Shown in pieces: positions 1 through 10,917 of a stretch of DNA of 64,000 nucleotides. The notes under the pieces were generated by a model. That model saw only the letters and a list, made by a program, of their open reading frames with translations, was not told the origin of the DNA and made no database searches. The position numbers and the translations under genes are program-made. Where the stretch lies: positions 1,922,001-1,986,000 of the forward strand of contig NZ_CP044399.1 of assembly GCF_008931805.1 (NCBI RefSeq), read 5' to 3'. The first letter of the stretch is position 1, and each line of letters starts with the position of its first letter. Source of the DNA: Moritella marina ATCC 15381 (GTDB lineage: Bacteria > Pseudomonadota > Gammaproteobacteria > Enterobacterales > Moritellaceae).

Positions 1-271
1 TCACACTTTCGATACGTTAACCAAAACGAAACGCCTTGATTAACACGTGAATACCAAAGTGCTGTTTACACAAGGTTAAATCACTTTAACGGTAACCTAA
101 GAGTAAATTAACTACTGTTAATAGAGGTTTTAAATATTAATTTAAAATGCATTTTAAAGTCATTGTTAATTCTATGATGAACGATGATCAGAGAGGTAAA
201 AAAGCGCACTTAATAACGTATGTAATGAGGGTTTTGAGGTGATAGCAATGTAAGATAACAGTTATTGTTAA

Positions 272-1744
272 CTACATATTGAGTGGTTCATTATTGCTTA
301 AATCTGCATAAAGTATACGATTCTTACCCGCGATTTTAGCCGCATATAAACGTTCATCGGCTTGTTTAATGACACTTTTTATTGATTTAATTTGCTCAAT
401 CGAAGACGTAGTAACCACACCACCAGACATAGTCACGTGAAACTCGGTGTCGTCACTATAATGCGGGACATTAGCAACGCTTTCACAGATGCGTTCAAAC
501 ACATCAATCTGTTTATTATCTTTGTTATATGCAATTAGCAAGCCGAATTCTTCACCGCCAAGGCGTAATAATATGTCATTTTCACGAATTTGCTGTTTAA
601 TAACGGTCGTCACTCGGATCAGCACTTCATCACCGATAGGGTGCCCATAAGTATCATTCACATGCTTAAAATTATCTAAATCGATGATCATAAAAGAGTA
701 AAACCGGTGATGTTGAATATTTTCGAGTTCTGCCATAAAACCACGACGGTTTAACAGTCCAGTCAAAGGATCATGGCATGACTCAGACGCCAATACCTTC
801 GACACAAAACGTAATTTCAACGTATATAACACCCAAGCTGCAATCACAATGGCCACAAAATAAAACGCGATATCGGTAATGCTATTCTTAAATAAGTAAG
901 TCATTTGGTCACTGATTGAATTCGGCATTACCATACGTAAATTGGTAATATTGCCATCAAAGCTTAGCGGCTCACTAAGTATACCCAAGTTAGATGCGGG
1001 CTTGGAATCATTAATGAGGTAAAAGTCCGAGTCTATAACCGACAATATTTCATGCCATAAAATATCACTATTAAGTACTCCATAGAAACGGCCATCCATA
1101 TAAATAGCAATGGAAAAAGTCATTATTTGATTGTTTGCGTATAAGTCATCATAAGGACCTGAAATAAAGACCTTGTTACTCATCCCCTCCGTGCTGGTAT
1201 TTAACACTTTACGCATATAAGGACGTTTAAACAGGGTTTTTTCAAAGTTCAGCGGATTAATCAATAACGCATTAATTTTTGGCGATACAATGACGAATTT
1301 ATGCTGTGAAATAAAATAAAGACTATTCACGTGATCTGTTCTACCAGCTAAGAATGTCATCATAGGTGTGATCTTAATCGCCTCGGTAATTTTATGATGT
1401 AAACCGGTATCCTTTGCACAACCAGGTTTACCACTCACCACCAAAAAATCATTCTCGAAGTCGTACATTTGGCTACTGCTGCGGTATTTGGATGTATAAC
1501 AGGTGTCAGCTTCGGTTAACTCAAAATTTAGTGCCGTTTTATTTTCGGTCGAATGCGAGAGCGTTAATTGTGATAAGCCATATTGGATAGCTTGAAGCTG
1601 GTAGACCAACTCGCCGAAGTGCCTTTCTAATACTTGAAATGATTGTTGAAATTTATCGAACTGTTTAACTTCAGAACGATTTATCTGATACGTGATAATA
1701 ACACTAATAATAACGGCAAGATAAACAGCAATTCTAATTTTCAA
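272..1744 (-). CDS. membrane-bound diguanylate cyclase (GGDEF)
   Basis: Makes cyclic di-GMP from two GTP. The 490-residue protein has an N-terminal membrane helix (about 7-22), a roughly 250-residue periplasmic region that looks like a Cache-type sensor, a second helix near 290-310, and a C-terminal GGDEF domain. The active-site loop reads RLGGEEF, and an RxxD inhibitory site (REND) sits five residues before it, so product inhibition is expected. The sensed ligand cannot be told. The gene is monocistronic, and its 3' end faces the left edge of the window. Family assignment is firm; the Cache call for the periplasmic part is inference from its position and size. Confidence 0.9.
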   Translation of the reverse strand: MKIRIAVYLAVIISVIITYQINRSEVKQFDKFQQSFQVLERHFGELVYQLQAIQYGLSQLTLSHSTENKTALNFELTEADTCYTSKYRSSSQMYDFENDFLVVSGKPGCAKDTGLHHKITEAIKITPMMTFLAGRTDHVNSLYFISQHKFVIVSPKINALLINPLNFEKTLFKRPYMRKVLNTSTEGMSNKVFISGPYDDLYANNQIMTFSIAIYMDGRFYGVLNSDILWHEILSVIDSDFYLINDSKPASNLGILSEPLSFDGNITNLRMVMPNSISDQMTYLFKNSITDIAFYFVAIVIAAWVLYTLKLRFVSKVLASESCHDPLTGLLNRRGFMAELENIQHHRFYSFMIIDLDNFKHVNDTYGHPIGDEVLIRVTTVIKQQIRENDILLRLGGEEFGLLIAYNKDNKQIDVFERICESVANVPHYSDDTEFHVTMSGGVVTTSSIEQIKSIKSVIKQADERLYAAKIAGKNRILYADLSNNEPLNM

Positions 1745-1938
1745 GGGCCACCCGTATCCAATTTAACTATAACATGACAATTTATATTTAGTATAATATC
1801 AATGTTAAACATCACATTACGATGATATCAACTATATTGTTAAGACATAGCTAGCATCATATTAGCATTAAATATCATATAATCAGCTGAACATCACATT
1901 ATATGCAATACTAGTAATTCCCAAGAAAATAAAAACAA

Positions 1939-1963
1939 AAAAGGCCGCTATTAAGCGACCTTT
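1939..1963. terminator. rho-independent terminator
   Basis: A hairpin with one internal mismatch (arms AAGGCCGCT and AGCGACCTT) is flanked by A-rich and T-rich runs. It lies just past the stop of the minus-strand DASS transporter gene and upstream of the diguanylate cyclase gene, so it most likely ends the transporter transcript. Confidence 0.7.
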
Positions 1964-2034
1964 TCATTGTTTACTAAAGCATAAATAACACGTTATTAAC
2001 GTCTATCAATGGTAATCAGCTTGTAACAAAATAG

Positions 2035-3423
2035 TTATGCCCAGAATAGCCAAGCAACAAGCGATAATGCAAAGATACAAATAAGATTAAGGTAAATACC
2101 CACACGCATCATTTCAGACTGCTTAATATGCCCAGTACTAAATACAATCGCATTCGGTGGCGTAGCAACAGGCAGCATAAAGGCGCAAGATGCAGCGATC
2201 GCAATTAACGCCGAGAGAATAATAGGCGACATCCCCAACGCTTCAGCGACACCTGCGAATACCGGAATTAACAACGCAGCACTTGCTGTATTACTCGCAA
2301 ATTCCGTCAACATAACAACAAATGCAACCACCGTCAGAATAATAATCAACATGCCAGCTTGTGATAACACATCACTTAAGCTTTCAGCTAAGAATACACT
2401 TGTGCCCGTTGCTTTCAAGATATTGCTTAAACAAATACCACCACCAAATAACAGCAATACACCCCAGTCAGTGGTTTTTTCAATATCTTTCCAATTAACC
2501 ACACGTGCAACACCGACCAACACAATCGCCATTAGTGCGACCAAGGTATCGAACTTAGAAAAACCACCGAGCATCGCGTTAATCGGTTTACTGAATATCC
2601 ATAAAAATACAGTTAATGCAAAGATAGCTAAAGTAACAACTTTACCTTTATCCCATGCAATTGGTTGATGATCTAATTCAAAAATTTCATTGAGGTTTGG
2701 TTTCAGTAAAACATATAGCACGCCGACGGTAATCGGTAATAATAGCAGTGTAATTGGTACACCATAAGTCATCCATTCAGTAAAACTCAAATCTAACTGC
2801 GCAGCAGCGATCGCATTTGGCGGGCTTCCTACAATAGTGGCAATACCACCAATACTCGCGCAATAAGCGATACCCAATAGTACAAACACATATGTGTTGT
2901 GCCCGGTCTTGGTATTGACTTTATTCAGTACGCCCAATACGAGTGGTAACATCATCGCCGTTGTTGCGGTATTACTGATCCACATCGACAGGCCTGCTGT
3001 TACACCAAATAGCATAAATACAGCGACATCCATACGACCTTTTGCTAATACCAGTACTTTATCAGCAATGGCTTTATCGAGTTCTTGTCGATGCAATGCA
3101 GCAGCTAACGCAAACCCCCCTAAGAACAAAAATATAATCGGATTAGAAAAATTATTCAGCGCCGTCTGAGTATTAAAGATTCCAAATACCACGGCAAGTA
3201 TAGGCACTATAATAGCCGTGATGCTGACATGTAATGCCTCCGTTAACCACAATATAGCGATAAAACTCAAAATACTTAGCCCCAGGACTACGTCTTTTTC
3301 AAACGGTAAAAAATTGTATAACAAAGCAAATAAAATGACGTCTAATATAACAATAATACTGTTTTTATTTGTTAACCACTCCATTGTATTTGTTGGTAGC
3401 GGTAAACTTTCATTTTTGTTCAT
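2035..3423 (-). CDS. DASS/SLC13-family sodium:dicarboxylate symporter
   Basis: A 462-residue polytopic inner-membrane protein of the divalent anion:sodium symporter family, expected to import C4-dicarboxylates, citrate or sulfate with sodium. Both family SNT motifs are visible: [12 protein letters not shown] near residue 150 and [12 protein letters not shown] near 377. Each is followed by a Pro-Pro-Asn-Ala loop ([14 protein letters not shown]), the inverted-repeat substrate and sodium sites. It is transcribed alone, with a hairpin terminator after the stop. Substrate cannot be assigned from sequence. Confidence 0.88.
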   Translation of the reverse strand: MNKNESLPLPTNTMEWLTNKNSIIVILDVILFALLYNFLPFEKDVVLGLSILSFIAILWLTEALHVSITAIIVPILAVVFGIFNTQTALNNFSNPIIFLFLGGFALAAALHRQELDKAIADKVLVLAKGRMDVAVFMLFGVTAGLSMWISNTATTAMMLPLVLGVLNKVNTKTGHNTYVFVLLGIAYCASIGGIATIVGSPPNAIAAAQLDLSFTEWMTYGVPITLLLLPITVGVLYVLLKPNLNEIFELDHQPIAWDKGKVVTLAIFALTVFLWIFSKPINAMLGGFSKFDTLVALMAIVLVGVARVVNWKDIEKTTDWGVLLLFGGGICLSNILKATGTSVFLAESLSDVLSQAGMLIIILTVVAFVVMLTEFASNTASAALLIPVFAGVAEALGMSPIILSALIAIAASCAFMLPVATPPNAIVFSTGHIKQSEMMRVGIYLNLICIFALSLVAWLFWA

Positions 3424-3701
3424 GTGAGCTCCATTCTCGTGTAAAACATATATTTATAAGTACTCCAATAGTGTTATTTTTACACGTGCTGTCATGAAAT
3501 GGTTATTAACAATGTTAATAATAAGAACTAAAAGGCGAGAAATATTCAATAAAGCGAGTTCACTCACATTTTACATGGTTATTGCTATTTTTTAACCAAT
3601 GCACAGCAAGTGAAAAACAAATATTCAACATAAGCAACAAGCACAATCACGGTATCAATTATTGATTAGCTTAAGCCCTGGGTAAAACGTCGATGTCGGA
3701 C

Positions 3702-3809
3702 TTAAGAACGAGAAACTAGCGGCTTAATGACCAGAGCCATAATAATAAACCATCCTGCAATAATACTAACCACGCCAACCATAATGTACTTTATAGCCCA
3801 AGAAACCAT
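3702..3809 (-). CDS. possible 35-residue single-span membrane peptide
   Basis: The 542-base gap between the DASS gene and the next gene holds one plausible short ORF, ATG to TAA. It encodes about 20 hydrophobic residues (YIMVGVVSIIAGWFIIMALV) followed by a basic tail ending KPLVSRS, the composition of a small inner-membrane protein. No clear ribosome-binding site precedes the ATG, so it may be chance. I see no other gene, RNA or repeat in this gap. Confidence 0.3.
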   Translation of the reverse strand: MVSWAIKYIMVGVVSIIAGWFIIMALVIKPLVSRS

Positions 3810-3965
3810 TCAAATAACTAATGTTATTAAGTGATTGTAATAAAACATATTGTATATATTAAAGGTCCCTGAAACTGTTTGCCTACGTTGATGAAACAGC
3901 CATAAAGTGTTAGTTTAGCTGTATATTTAATTCATATTTATTTTAATGGAAGACTGTCACTTATA

Positions 3966-5630
3966 ATGAGTTTATCTTTATTTCGCCAATTCGCGATCTT
4001 TATCACAATACTCAGTTCTTATCCTGTACACGCACTTGATACTGTAAATTTTGATCTGAGATGGAATCATCAATTTCAATTCGCAGGTTACTACGCCGCA
4101 ATTGAAAAAGGCTATTATCAAGATGAAGATATCAAAGTTAATATACGCGCAGGCTCAGCCCAAAAAGATAATATTGACGAAGTAATCAGTGGCCGAACTG
4201 ATTTTTCGATAAGTAATAGCGAACTTATTCAGGCACGTTTGCAAGGCAAACCCGTTGTCGCGATATCAGCCTTATTCCAATACTCACCGGAGGTGTTGCT
4301 AAGCTTAAAAAGCAGTAACATTCATAATCCTTCAGCGCTAAAAAATAAAATCATTGCAACAAATAGTGGTCAACTCGAGTCCCATTTATTAGCTATGCTA
4401 GACATGCAAGACAGCCCCTTGGCAGAACAGCTGACGATAATAAAAAAATCTGACTTTGAACTCGAACCGCTCATTACAGGCAAGGTTGATATGATAACGA
4501 GCTACTTAACCAATCAACCTTATACGCTCAGTAAAATGGGCATCGACTACAACATCATGGATCCACAAGCATACGGGATTAACTTCTACAGTGATTTTCT
4601 ATTCACCAGTGAACAGCTGATCTCTACGAATTATCGTTTAGTCGAACGCTTTCAACGCGCGTCAATACGAGGTTGGCAATACGCATTAGCAAACCCTGAT
4701 GAAATCATTAACCTCATCTTAGCTAAATACCCGACCACCAAATCCGTTGATGCCCTACGTTATGAAGCGAAAATGATGTCAACAATAATGCGTAACGATC
4801 TAGTCGAATTAGGTCACATTAATCCATCACGCATTAACGCAATGGCAAAATCAATCATCGAGTTCAGCGAACAAAATTATGACCTTGCTGCAATGGATGG
4901 ATTCCTGACATCAACAGAAGATAAAAGTATTCAACAATTCCAGTGGCGATTACGATTTCTGCTGCTATTTTTTATCATTGCCGCCTGTATAATTGGTCTT
5001 TATTTTCGTTTACACCACAAGCTCCGTCTGGAAATAAAAGAGCAACGGTTGTTAACACGTCAATTGAAGGCTGCAGTGAATACCGATCCGTTAAGCGGCA
5101 TATATAATCGTCGTAAATTTGCGAAATGTTACAAACACGAAACAGAGCGCTCACTGCGCTATGGTGGAAAATTCAGTATTGTCATGATTGACATTGATAA
5201 TTTCAAACAAACCAATGACACTTATGGCCATGAATTTGGTGATGAAGTGATTAAAAAAGTGGCAAGTATTTTAGCTGACGGCGTTCGAGATATAGATACT
5301 TGCGCGCGTTATGGTGGCGAGGAATTTATCTTACTCTTACCCAATACTGATGAATATGCTTCTGGTGTTTTAGCTGAACGCTTACGCAAAAAGATCCAAC
5401 AATGTACTTTTATAGCACAAAATAACGATATCGTGACGATAACCTGTTCATTTGGTGTCGCGCAATTTCAAGGCAATTTAGACTCGACGTCTCGTTTTGT
5501 AGTCCAGCAAAGTCAACATGAAGGCACCATTGCCTGTGCAGATAAAGCCTTGTATTTTGCCAAGAAAAATAGCCGAAATCGCGTTTGTTATTGGTCTCAT
5601 ATAACCGAAGTACTTGCTGACACAGCTTAG
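3966..5630 (+). CDS. NMT1/THI5-like substrate-binding domain fused to GGDEF
   Basis: A 554-residue fusion. After a signal peptide ending near residue 23, residues 25-310 resemble an NMT1/THI5-type periplasmic binding protein (thiamine precursor, taurine or nitrate ABC families), with the typical opening LRWNHQFQFAGYYAAIEKGY. A membrane helix follows at about 327-345, then a GGDEF cyclase with active site RYGGEEF and an RxxD I-site (RDID). It should link binding of a small periplasmic ligand to cyclic di-GMP synthesis. No ABC permease or ATPase genes are adjacent, so the binding domain appears to act as a sensor. The ligand is unknown. Confidence 0.88.
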   Translation: MSLSLFRQFAIFITILSSYPVHALDTVNFDLRWNHQFQFAGYYAAIEKGYYQDEDIKVNIRAGSAQKDNIDEVISGRTDFSISNSELIQARLQGKPVVAISALFQYSPEVLLSLKSSNIHNPSALKNKIIATNSGQLESHLLAMLDMQDSPLAEQLTIIKKSDFELEPLITGKVDMITSYLTNQPYTLSKMGIDYNIMDPQAYGINFYSDFLFTSEQLISTNYRLVERFQRASIRGWQYALANPDEIINLILAKYPTTKSVDALRYEAKMMSTIMRNDLVELGHINPSRINAMAKSIIEFSEQNYDLAAMDGFLTSTEDKSIQQFQWRLRFLLLFFIIAACIIGLYFRLHHKLRLEIKEQRLLTRQLKAAVNTDPLSGIYNRRKFAKCYKHETERSLRYGGKFSIVMIDIDNFKQTNDTYGHEFGDEVIKKVASILADGVRDIDTCARYGGEEFILLLPNTDEYASGVLAERLRKKIQQCTFIAQNNDIVTITCSFGVAQFQGNLDSTSRFVVQQSQHEGTIACADKALYFAKKNSRNRVCYWSHITEVLADTA

Positions 5631-5875
5631 ATAGATATTTCTTTGTATCACTATGACGATTACGTGTTTTAGTGAAAATTGAAATGCCGCGTTGATTATA
5701 TTTTCTTCTTATGGTGTCGAACATTTACATAAGGTAATAACATTTTGATGAAGTAAGAATAATTCCATAATAAGTGTTAAAACTCTAATTATTCTGTGTA
5801 ATAATTACGACCTTGTGTATCGCCAAGCATACCCTGCATTATAATTTCCGGTTAAATGAATAAAGGATAGATGGT

Positions 5876-6640
5876 TTGAATTTAATGTTAATGGAAATGG
5901 GGATTCTACTATTTGTTTTCTCAATGATTGTTTTTGCAATTATCAGACAAACAAAGAAAATGATATCAACCAAAAAACGTCAAGTTTTAGCTCAACACTA
6001 CAAGCGTATCGCCGAGACTGAAATGGTGTTAAAATGTGCGACATCGCTTGCTTTCAATTCCCGCCTTATCATCTTATTGCACGAACGTATTATTTCATCG
6101 CTGAAAGCTATTTTAGCTGTTGAACCGAAACAAGAAAAAATTAAACTACACATAAGCCAACATTATAATCTTATATCTACAGCAAAAGTGACTTCCGCGA
6201 CAGGTCCATTTGTCGAGCCTGCTGATGAACGTATTGCCATTGATTTAGCTCGCAGTATTTCAAGTTTGAAAATAATACTGCGTAGTGAATTAAATAATAA
6301 CAATATCTCTTTAGAAGACTGCAATGCAGAAGAAGCAAAGTTAGAAAAAATACGCTTAAAATTACGTATCAGCAATTGCTTGATTAAAGCGACAGTGTTT
6401 TTTGAACGGGAAAGCTATCACATCAGTATCAAAATGCTAAATGATAATATCGCGTTAATGGAAGCCGTTGATATAAAAGATGAGTTCTTAATTGAAAAAC
6501 ACGAACAAATGATTATATTATTGAATAAATCCACTTACCAATTAGCCGAACTTGAAGCTAAAAATAAGCGACTTGAACAACTCGAACAACCAGAAGCTAC
6601 TTCAACGCTCGATACGTTATTCGATCAAAAGCAGCGTTGA
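5876..6640 (+). CDS. membrane-anchored coiled-coil protein, unknown function
   Basis: I do not recognise a family. The 254-residue protein has one N-terminal membrane helix (about 6-25), followed by a basic stretch and long amphipathic helices rich in Glu, Lys and Leu. The last 40 residues look like a coiled coil (KSTYQLAELEAKNKRLEQLE). A TTG one codon upstream is an alternative start. It is convergent with the lipoprotein gene downstream. The shape suggests a cytoplasmic scaffold or regulator attached to the inner membrane; this is inference. Confidence 0.6.
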   Translation: MNLMLMEMGILLFVFSMIVFAIIRQTKKMISTKKRQVLAQHYKRIAETEMVLKCATSLAFNSRLIILLHERIISSLKAILAVEPKQEKIKLHISQHYNLISTAKVTSATGPFVEPADERIAIDLARSISSLKIILRSELNNNNISLEDCNAEEAKLEKIRLKLRISNCLIKATVFFERESYHISIKMLNDNIALMEAVDIKDEFLIEKHEQMIILLNKSTYQLAELEAKNKRLEQLEQPEATSTLDTLFDQKQR

Positions 6641-6674
6641 ATATGACATACTCCTGGTTAAGCATGCGGTATCG

Positions 6675-7061
6675 CTAATTCGATAGTTTATCTAACGATT
6701 CCTGCGCTTTTTTATCCGCCTCATCCATTGCAGAATCGGCATCAGCAGCTGTATTATTGTAAGCATCCGTGGCGCTATCTGAAACGGAGTCTATTGTATC
6801 TGAGGTTGCCGTTTTCGTACTCTCCCAGGCTTCAGCAGATGCATCCTTGGCATTGTTTGCTATTTCTTTCGTATTATCAACTGTACTATCTACCGCGTCA
6901 GCTGTCGCGGAATGTGCAGCATCTAGCATCTCGCCAGCAGCGACTTTAGCATCCCCATACCCCTGCTCTGCTGTACTTTTTTGCTCTGCCGCCTTATCAC
7001 TACTGTCACATGCGGCAATCAAACCAAAAGCCAATAAGAAAATTGTAAAATTACGAACCAT
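6675..7061 (-). CDS. alanine/aspartate-rich small lipoprotein
   Basis: A 128-residue secreted lipoprotein. The signal peptide ends in a lipobox IAAC at about residues 15-18, so the mature protein starts with a lipidated Cys. The rest is a low-complexity, helix-forming sequence rich in Ala, Asp, Ser and Thr with spaced hydrophobic residues, like Lpp or YqjD-type helical envelope proteins. Role unknown; periplasmic coiled coil or stress-related lipoprotein is likely. Composition alone makes homology calls unreliable. Confidence 0.7.
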   Translation of the reverse strand: MVRNFTIFLLAFGLIAACDSSDKAAEQKSTAEQGYGDAKVAAGEMLDAAHSATADAVDSTVDNTKEIANNAKDASAEAWESTKTATSDTIDSVSDSATDAYNNTAADADSAMDEADKKAQESLDKLSN

Positions 7062-7180
7062 AACATTTACCTCGCATCATTATTACATGAAGTGCCTAAT
7101 CAGATCTTAAGCAAGCCATTAAGAGCCTAGCAGTAAATAATGCTTCCTACAAAATTGCTATGGGTAATAAAAACAAAAAA

Positions 7181-7207
7181 GCCCGCCATCTGATTAAGAT
7201 AACGGGC
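7181..7207 (-). terminator. rho-independent terminator after efpL
   Basis: GCCCG at 7181-7185 pairs with CGGGC at 7203-7207, with extra pairs inside (ATCT/AGAT). A T-run follows on one side and A-runs on the other. It lies just downstream of the minus-strand EfpL gene. Confidence 0.75.
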
Positions 7208-7231
7208 CTTTTTCACTAATAGGCGAAGCTA

Positions 7232-7804
7232 TTATTTATCTGCACGGCTCATGAATTTATGATCAGTCGTGTTAATTTTAACTTTTTCGCCACTTGCAAT
7301 GTATTCTGGCACTTGGATAGTTAAACCAGTAGACAAGATGGCAGGCTTAGTACGTGCACTTGCAGAAGCACCTTTGATTGAAGGGTCAGTTTCAACAATA
7401 ACCATTTCAACAGCAGAAGGCAGTTCGATAGAAACAGGCTTGTCATCAACAATTAATACTTGAAGACCTTGAGTGTCTTCTGTGATGAATAACAATTCAT
7501 CAGCAATTGTTGCTTTATCTAAGCTATACGGCGTGTAATCTTCTGTATCCATGAATACATATTCATCACCGTCAGCATAAGAGAACATCACTTGGTTACG
7601 CGCAAGATCAGCTAGGTTAAGGTTGTCACTATCTTTGAATACTTCATCGATTTTTGAACCAGTCACTACATCGTACATACGCATACGGTAGATACTGCCA
7701 CCAGCACGGCCTTGTGGAACTGAACGTTCGATATCACGGATGATGTATACGCCGTTATTATATTCAACAGCGGTATTCTTTTTAACGTCACTTGCCTTTG
7801 GCAT
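7232..7804 (-). CDS. efpL: elongation factor P-like protein EfpL (YeiP)
   Basis: A 190-residue paralogue of elongation factor P, three beta-barrel domains. It begins [10 protein letters not shown], close to E. coli YeiP, and ends with the EF-P signature [16 protein letters not shown] proteins bind the ribosomal E site and relieve stalling at polyproline and similar motifs. At the tip loop that carries the modified Lys in EF-P this protein has Arg33 (VPQGRAGG), matching EfpL proteins, which act without modification. Single gene with its own terminator. Confidence 0.93.
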   Translation of the reverse strand: MPKASDVKKNTAVEYNNGVYIIRDIERSVPQGRAGGSIYRMRMYDVVTGSKIDEVFKDSDNLNLADLARNQVMFSYADGDEYVFMDTEDYTPYSLDKATIADELLFITEDTQGLQVLIVDDKPVSIELPSAVEMVIVETDPSIKGASASARTKPAILSTGLTIQVPEYIASGEKVKINTTDHKFMSRADK

Positions 7805-7993
7805 TTTAGGTATTCCTAATTATAAATTGTGTATAGAAAATAGCATAAAGGCCAAATCAGACCAAGTGTTACAACAAGGAAGCGCCGACTTCTTCACCAT
7901 TTTTATCAACTTTATTGTATTACTAAACAGATATCTTCTTCTACAGGTCCTAAGTCGCTCTTACTCAGGGCTTAAACTGAATTTATGTGAGTA

Positions 7994-8590
7994 TTAACGA
8001 TCCATCTTATAACTTAGACTATGCTTCACCATCGGCCATTCATGATCGATAATTGAAAACACAACGGTATCACGGTAAAAGCCATCTTTATCTTTTTTAT
8101 GATTACGCAATACCCCATCTTGCTTTGCCCCTAAACGCGCAATTGCAGCACGTGAGATATGGTTATGCCAATGAGTTCTTAGTTCTGTCGCGATCACATT
8201 TAGCGTTTCAAACGCATGCTGCAACAATAGATATTTACATTCTGTATTCACACCTGTTTTTTGATAACGCTTAGCATACCAAGTATAACCAATTTCAACG
8301 CGGTCATTTTCCGGTGTCATTTCACATAACCGAGTGGAGCCTATGATGTCACCCGTGGTGTTATCAACCACAGTAAAAGGTAATGCTTTGCCTAACGAAT
8401 GATCGTTAAGCGCCTTTTCAATGTAACCATTAATCGTGTTTTTACTCGGTACGCTGGTAAACCATAACTCCCAAAGGTTACCATCGGATGCAGCGTGAAT
8501 AAGTGCGTCGGCATGCTTACGCTGCAGCGGAATGAGCGTCACGTGACAACCCACAAGTTTGGTTTCTTCTAACCAAGTATCATTATCCAT
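7994..8590 (-). CDS. RimJ/RimL-type GNAT acetyltransferase
   Basis: A GNAT-fold N-acetyltransferase of about 198 residues. Features typical of RimJ/RimL relatives are the ETKLVGCHVTLIPLQRKHAD start, the IGYTWYAKRYQKTGVNTECK acetyl-CoA pyrophosphate region, and HNHISRAAIARLGAKQDGVLR near the C terminus. I chose the ATG at 8590 because AGGGA lies nine bases before it; a GTG 27 bases upstream extends the frame. Substrate unknown (protein N-terminus or small amine). Monocistronic. Confidence 0.85.
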   Translation of the reverse strand: MDNDTWLEETKLVGCHVTLIPLQRKHADALIHAASDGNLWELWFTSVPSKNTINGYIEKALNDHSLGKALPFTVVDNTTGDIIGSTRLCEMTPENDRVEIGYTWYAKRYQKTGVNTECKYLLLQHAFETLNVIATELRTHWHNHISRAAIARLGAKQDGVLRNHKKDKDGFYRDTVVFSIIDHEWPMVKHSLSYKMDR

Positions 8591-8916
8591 ATTCAATATT
8601 CCCTGCAATTGTTCCACTAGCGATTCACCTTATAAATAAGGTAATACAAGCTACGAATAAACCCGAGATACAAATTATCCCCAAATAGGTACCCACATAC
8701 ATTAACACTAGCCATCTAATTAATATACCTAGCATTTTATAAAAACGCCGATATATAGAAATACTTTTTCAGTATTAATCTATATCATTATTTATGGATT
8801 TAGTTTCAGTATTTTGGCGTACTTAAAATGCCATTTACATCGTGAAGGCATTAACTTAAAGTGCTATAACCAGTTCAAATAATAGTTAAACTTGGCTCGC
8901 TCTTCTAGGTTATATA

Positions 8917-10653
8917 ATGAAAAGAAATGTAATAAGTAAAAAATGGATGTACTTCCCAATTGTCAGCATGTTGATTTCTACAATCATCGGGTTATTTATC
9001 TTCAATTTAACGCTATCAAATTGGATAGAAGAAAAAATAGAGGCGGGTTTAGCAAATGAAATTACGCGCATAACCCATAAACTGCAGGCATCAGACTTGC
9101 CTTTTAACGATCTTGAAAAACTCGATATTTACATCAAAACCGACATCGAGCTAAGTCGTCAGAATCACATCACCTTAGTGGCATTTGATGGTACTGTTTT
9201 AGCGGACAGTGATATTTCATTAGCTGAAGTCATGGACATTGAAAATCACCTTAATCGTAAAGAAATCGTCGATGCTAAAAATAATGGCCATGGTACAACG
9301 ACCCGCTTTAGTACCAGTCGCTTTAAAGATTTACTTTACTCAGCAAATGCCTTCTCTTATAAAGGTGAAAACTACATCCTGCGAGTTGCTACGCCGCTAA
9401 CGCGTATCGAATCAATGGCCGATGAATTAATGGCGATTTTGGCATTGCTAATGACCATTAGTTTAGGCTTGGTGACAGCATCGACCTTACTCAGTAGCAA
9501 GTTGATGAATCAACAAGTACAGCATGAAAAAGATCAGCAAGAAAGCTTGATTGAACAACGTACTTTAGAAATTGAATTATTACGTCGCCTGACGAATATG
9601 CTAGCGGCTTGTAATTCAATTGATGAAGCACAAATGATTGTCGAAGATATCATTCCGCGTATCTTAGGCGATGTAAATGGTGTTGTATCGCTGATACGTT
9701 CGTCTCGAAATCAGCTATTAGTGAAACTAGACTGGGGCGGTGCTTGGCCAGGTAGTAAAACTTATGCACCTGAAGAGTGCTGGGCATTGCGTAAAGGTAA
9801 ATTCCACCTCGCTAATGATAAATACACCACACTACCGTGTTCGCACATGGCAGAGGTACAAACAGATAGCCCTGAAGCAAGCCAGACACTGTGTATTCCA
9901 CTTGTCGCACATGGTAATACCATAGGTATGATGCATCTCTTCTCTGGTGATAAAGAGCTAACCGATGAGACACAACAATTAGCGTTTACTGTAGCTGAAC
10001 ATTTAGGTTTGGCCCTTGCTAACTTGAACATTCAAGAGAAACTACGTGAACAGGCAATTAGCGACCCATTAACTGGTCTTTATAACCGTCGCTACTATGA
10101 AGAAACAATTAATCAAGAGTTAATGAGAGCAAAACGTAACAAACAAGAGCTGTCATTGTTAATGCTTGATTTAGATCACTTCAAGTTGTTCAATGACAAT
10201 TATGGCCATGATGCGGGTGATTATGTACTTAAAACCATCGGTTCTCTACTTATTGAATCTATGCGCGGTGAAGATACAATCTGTCGTTTGGGTGGTGAGG
10301 AGTTCATCATTATTTTACCTGAAACAGGTATCGAAGCGGCAAGACAAGTTGCAAATGGTTTATGTAAATCAATCAATCAATTACATCTTGCAATGAAAGA
10401 TTTATCGTTAGGTAAACTGAGCGTATCCATTGGTATTTCAACGTATCCAATTAACGGCATGCAAAAAGACGAGTTAACCAAACTTTCAGACATTGCATTA
10501 TATGAAGCGAAAGAACGTGGTCGTAATCAATCTTGTCACTACAGCGACTTAATCATCATGGGCGATGAATTAGACCTAGAGACGGTCACACCAACTGAAA
10601 AGTTAATCACAAAAAATGATAACGATTTAGAAACGCACGTTATTGATATTTAA
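8917..10653 (+). CDS. membrane diguanylate cyclase with GAF and GGDEF domains
   Basis: A 578-residue cyclic di-GMP synthase. Two membrane helices (about 11-32 and 170-192) bracket a short extracytoplasmic sensor. A coiled-coil linker with QESLIEQRTLEIELLRRL leads into a GAF domain (about 230-380) and a C-terminal GGDEF domain. The active site is RLGGEEF with an RGED I-site five residues before it. A 60-residue tail after the GGDEF has no recognisable domain. Third cyclase within 11 kb and not co-transcribed with the others. Signal unknown. Confidence 0.88.
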   Translation: MKRNVISKKWMYFPIVSMLISTIIGLFIFNLTLSNWIEEKIEAGLANEITRITHKLQASDLPFNDLEKLDIYIKTDIELSRQNHITLVAFDGTVLADSDISLAEVMDIENHLNRKEIVDAKNNGHGTTTRFSTSRFKDLLYSANAFSYKGENYILRVATPLTRIESMADELMAILALLMTISLGLVTASTLLSSKLMNQQVQHEKDQQESLIEQRTLEIELLRRLTNMLAACNSIDEAQMIVEDIIPRILGDVNGVVSLIRSSRNQLLVKLDWGGAWPGSKTYAPEECWALRKGKFHLANDKYTTLPCSHMAEVQTDSPEASQTLCIPLVAHGNTIGMMHLFSGDKELTDETQQLAFTVAEHLGLALANLNIQEKLREQAISDPLTGLYNRRYYEETINQELMRAKRNKQELSLLMLDLDHFKLFNDNYGHDAGDYVLKTIGSLLIESMRGEDTICRLGGEEFIIILPETGIEAARQVANGLCKSINQLHLAMKDLSLGKLSVSIGISTYPINGMQKDELTKLSDIALYEAKERGRNQSCHYSDLIIMGDELDLETVTPTEKLITKNDNDLETHVIDI

Positions 10654-10669
10654 TTAGGCACTTCACTAT

Positions 10670-10685
10670 AGGGCCTTCGGGCCCT
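10670..10685 (+). terminator. hairpin terminator with UUCG loop
   Basis: A compact GGGCC-TTCG-GGCCC hairpin directly follows the cyclase gene. The TTCG tetraloop makes it very stable. No long T-run follows, so efficiency is uncertain. Confidence 0.55.
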
Positions 10686-10917
10686 TATATCTCCGATTTA
10701 TAACTCTCTGCTTCGCTAAGAGCCTCGCTCCCATTACACACATGCCAGCGCTAGTTCCCTGCTAATATTCGCCACTCACATTATCTCACCTCAAATCATC
10801 AGTAGACGACACAAGCCTATTTCTCTAGTATGTCTACATTACATAGTATTAACATGTCGAGATGATGGTTAAAGCATTACAACGCGACTGCCAGTTAATT
10901 TAATAAGGAATTTATTT

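Noticed and set aside
2351-2668. Plus-strand ORFs inside the DASS transporter gene
   Set aside because: They lie opposite a clear membrane-protein frame and have shadow-like composition.
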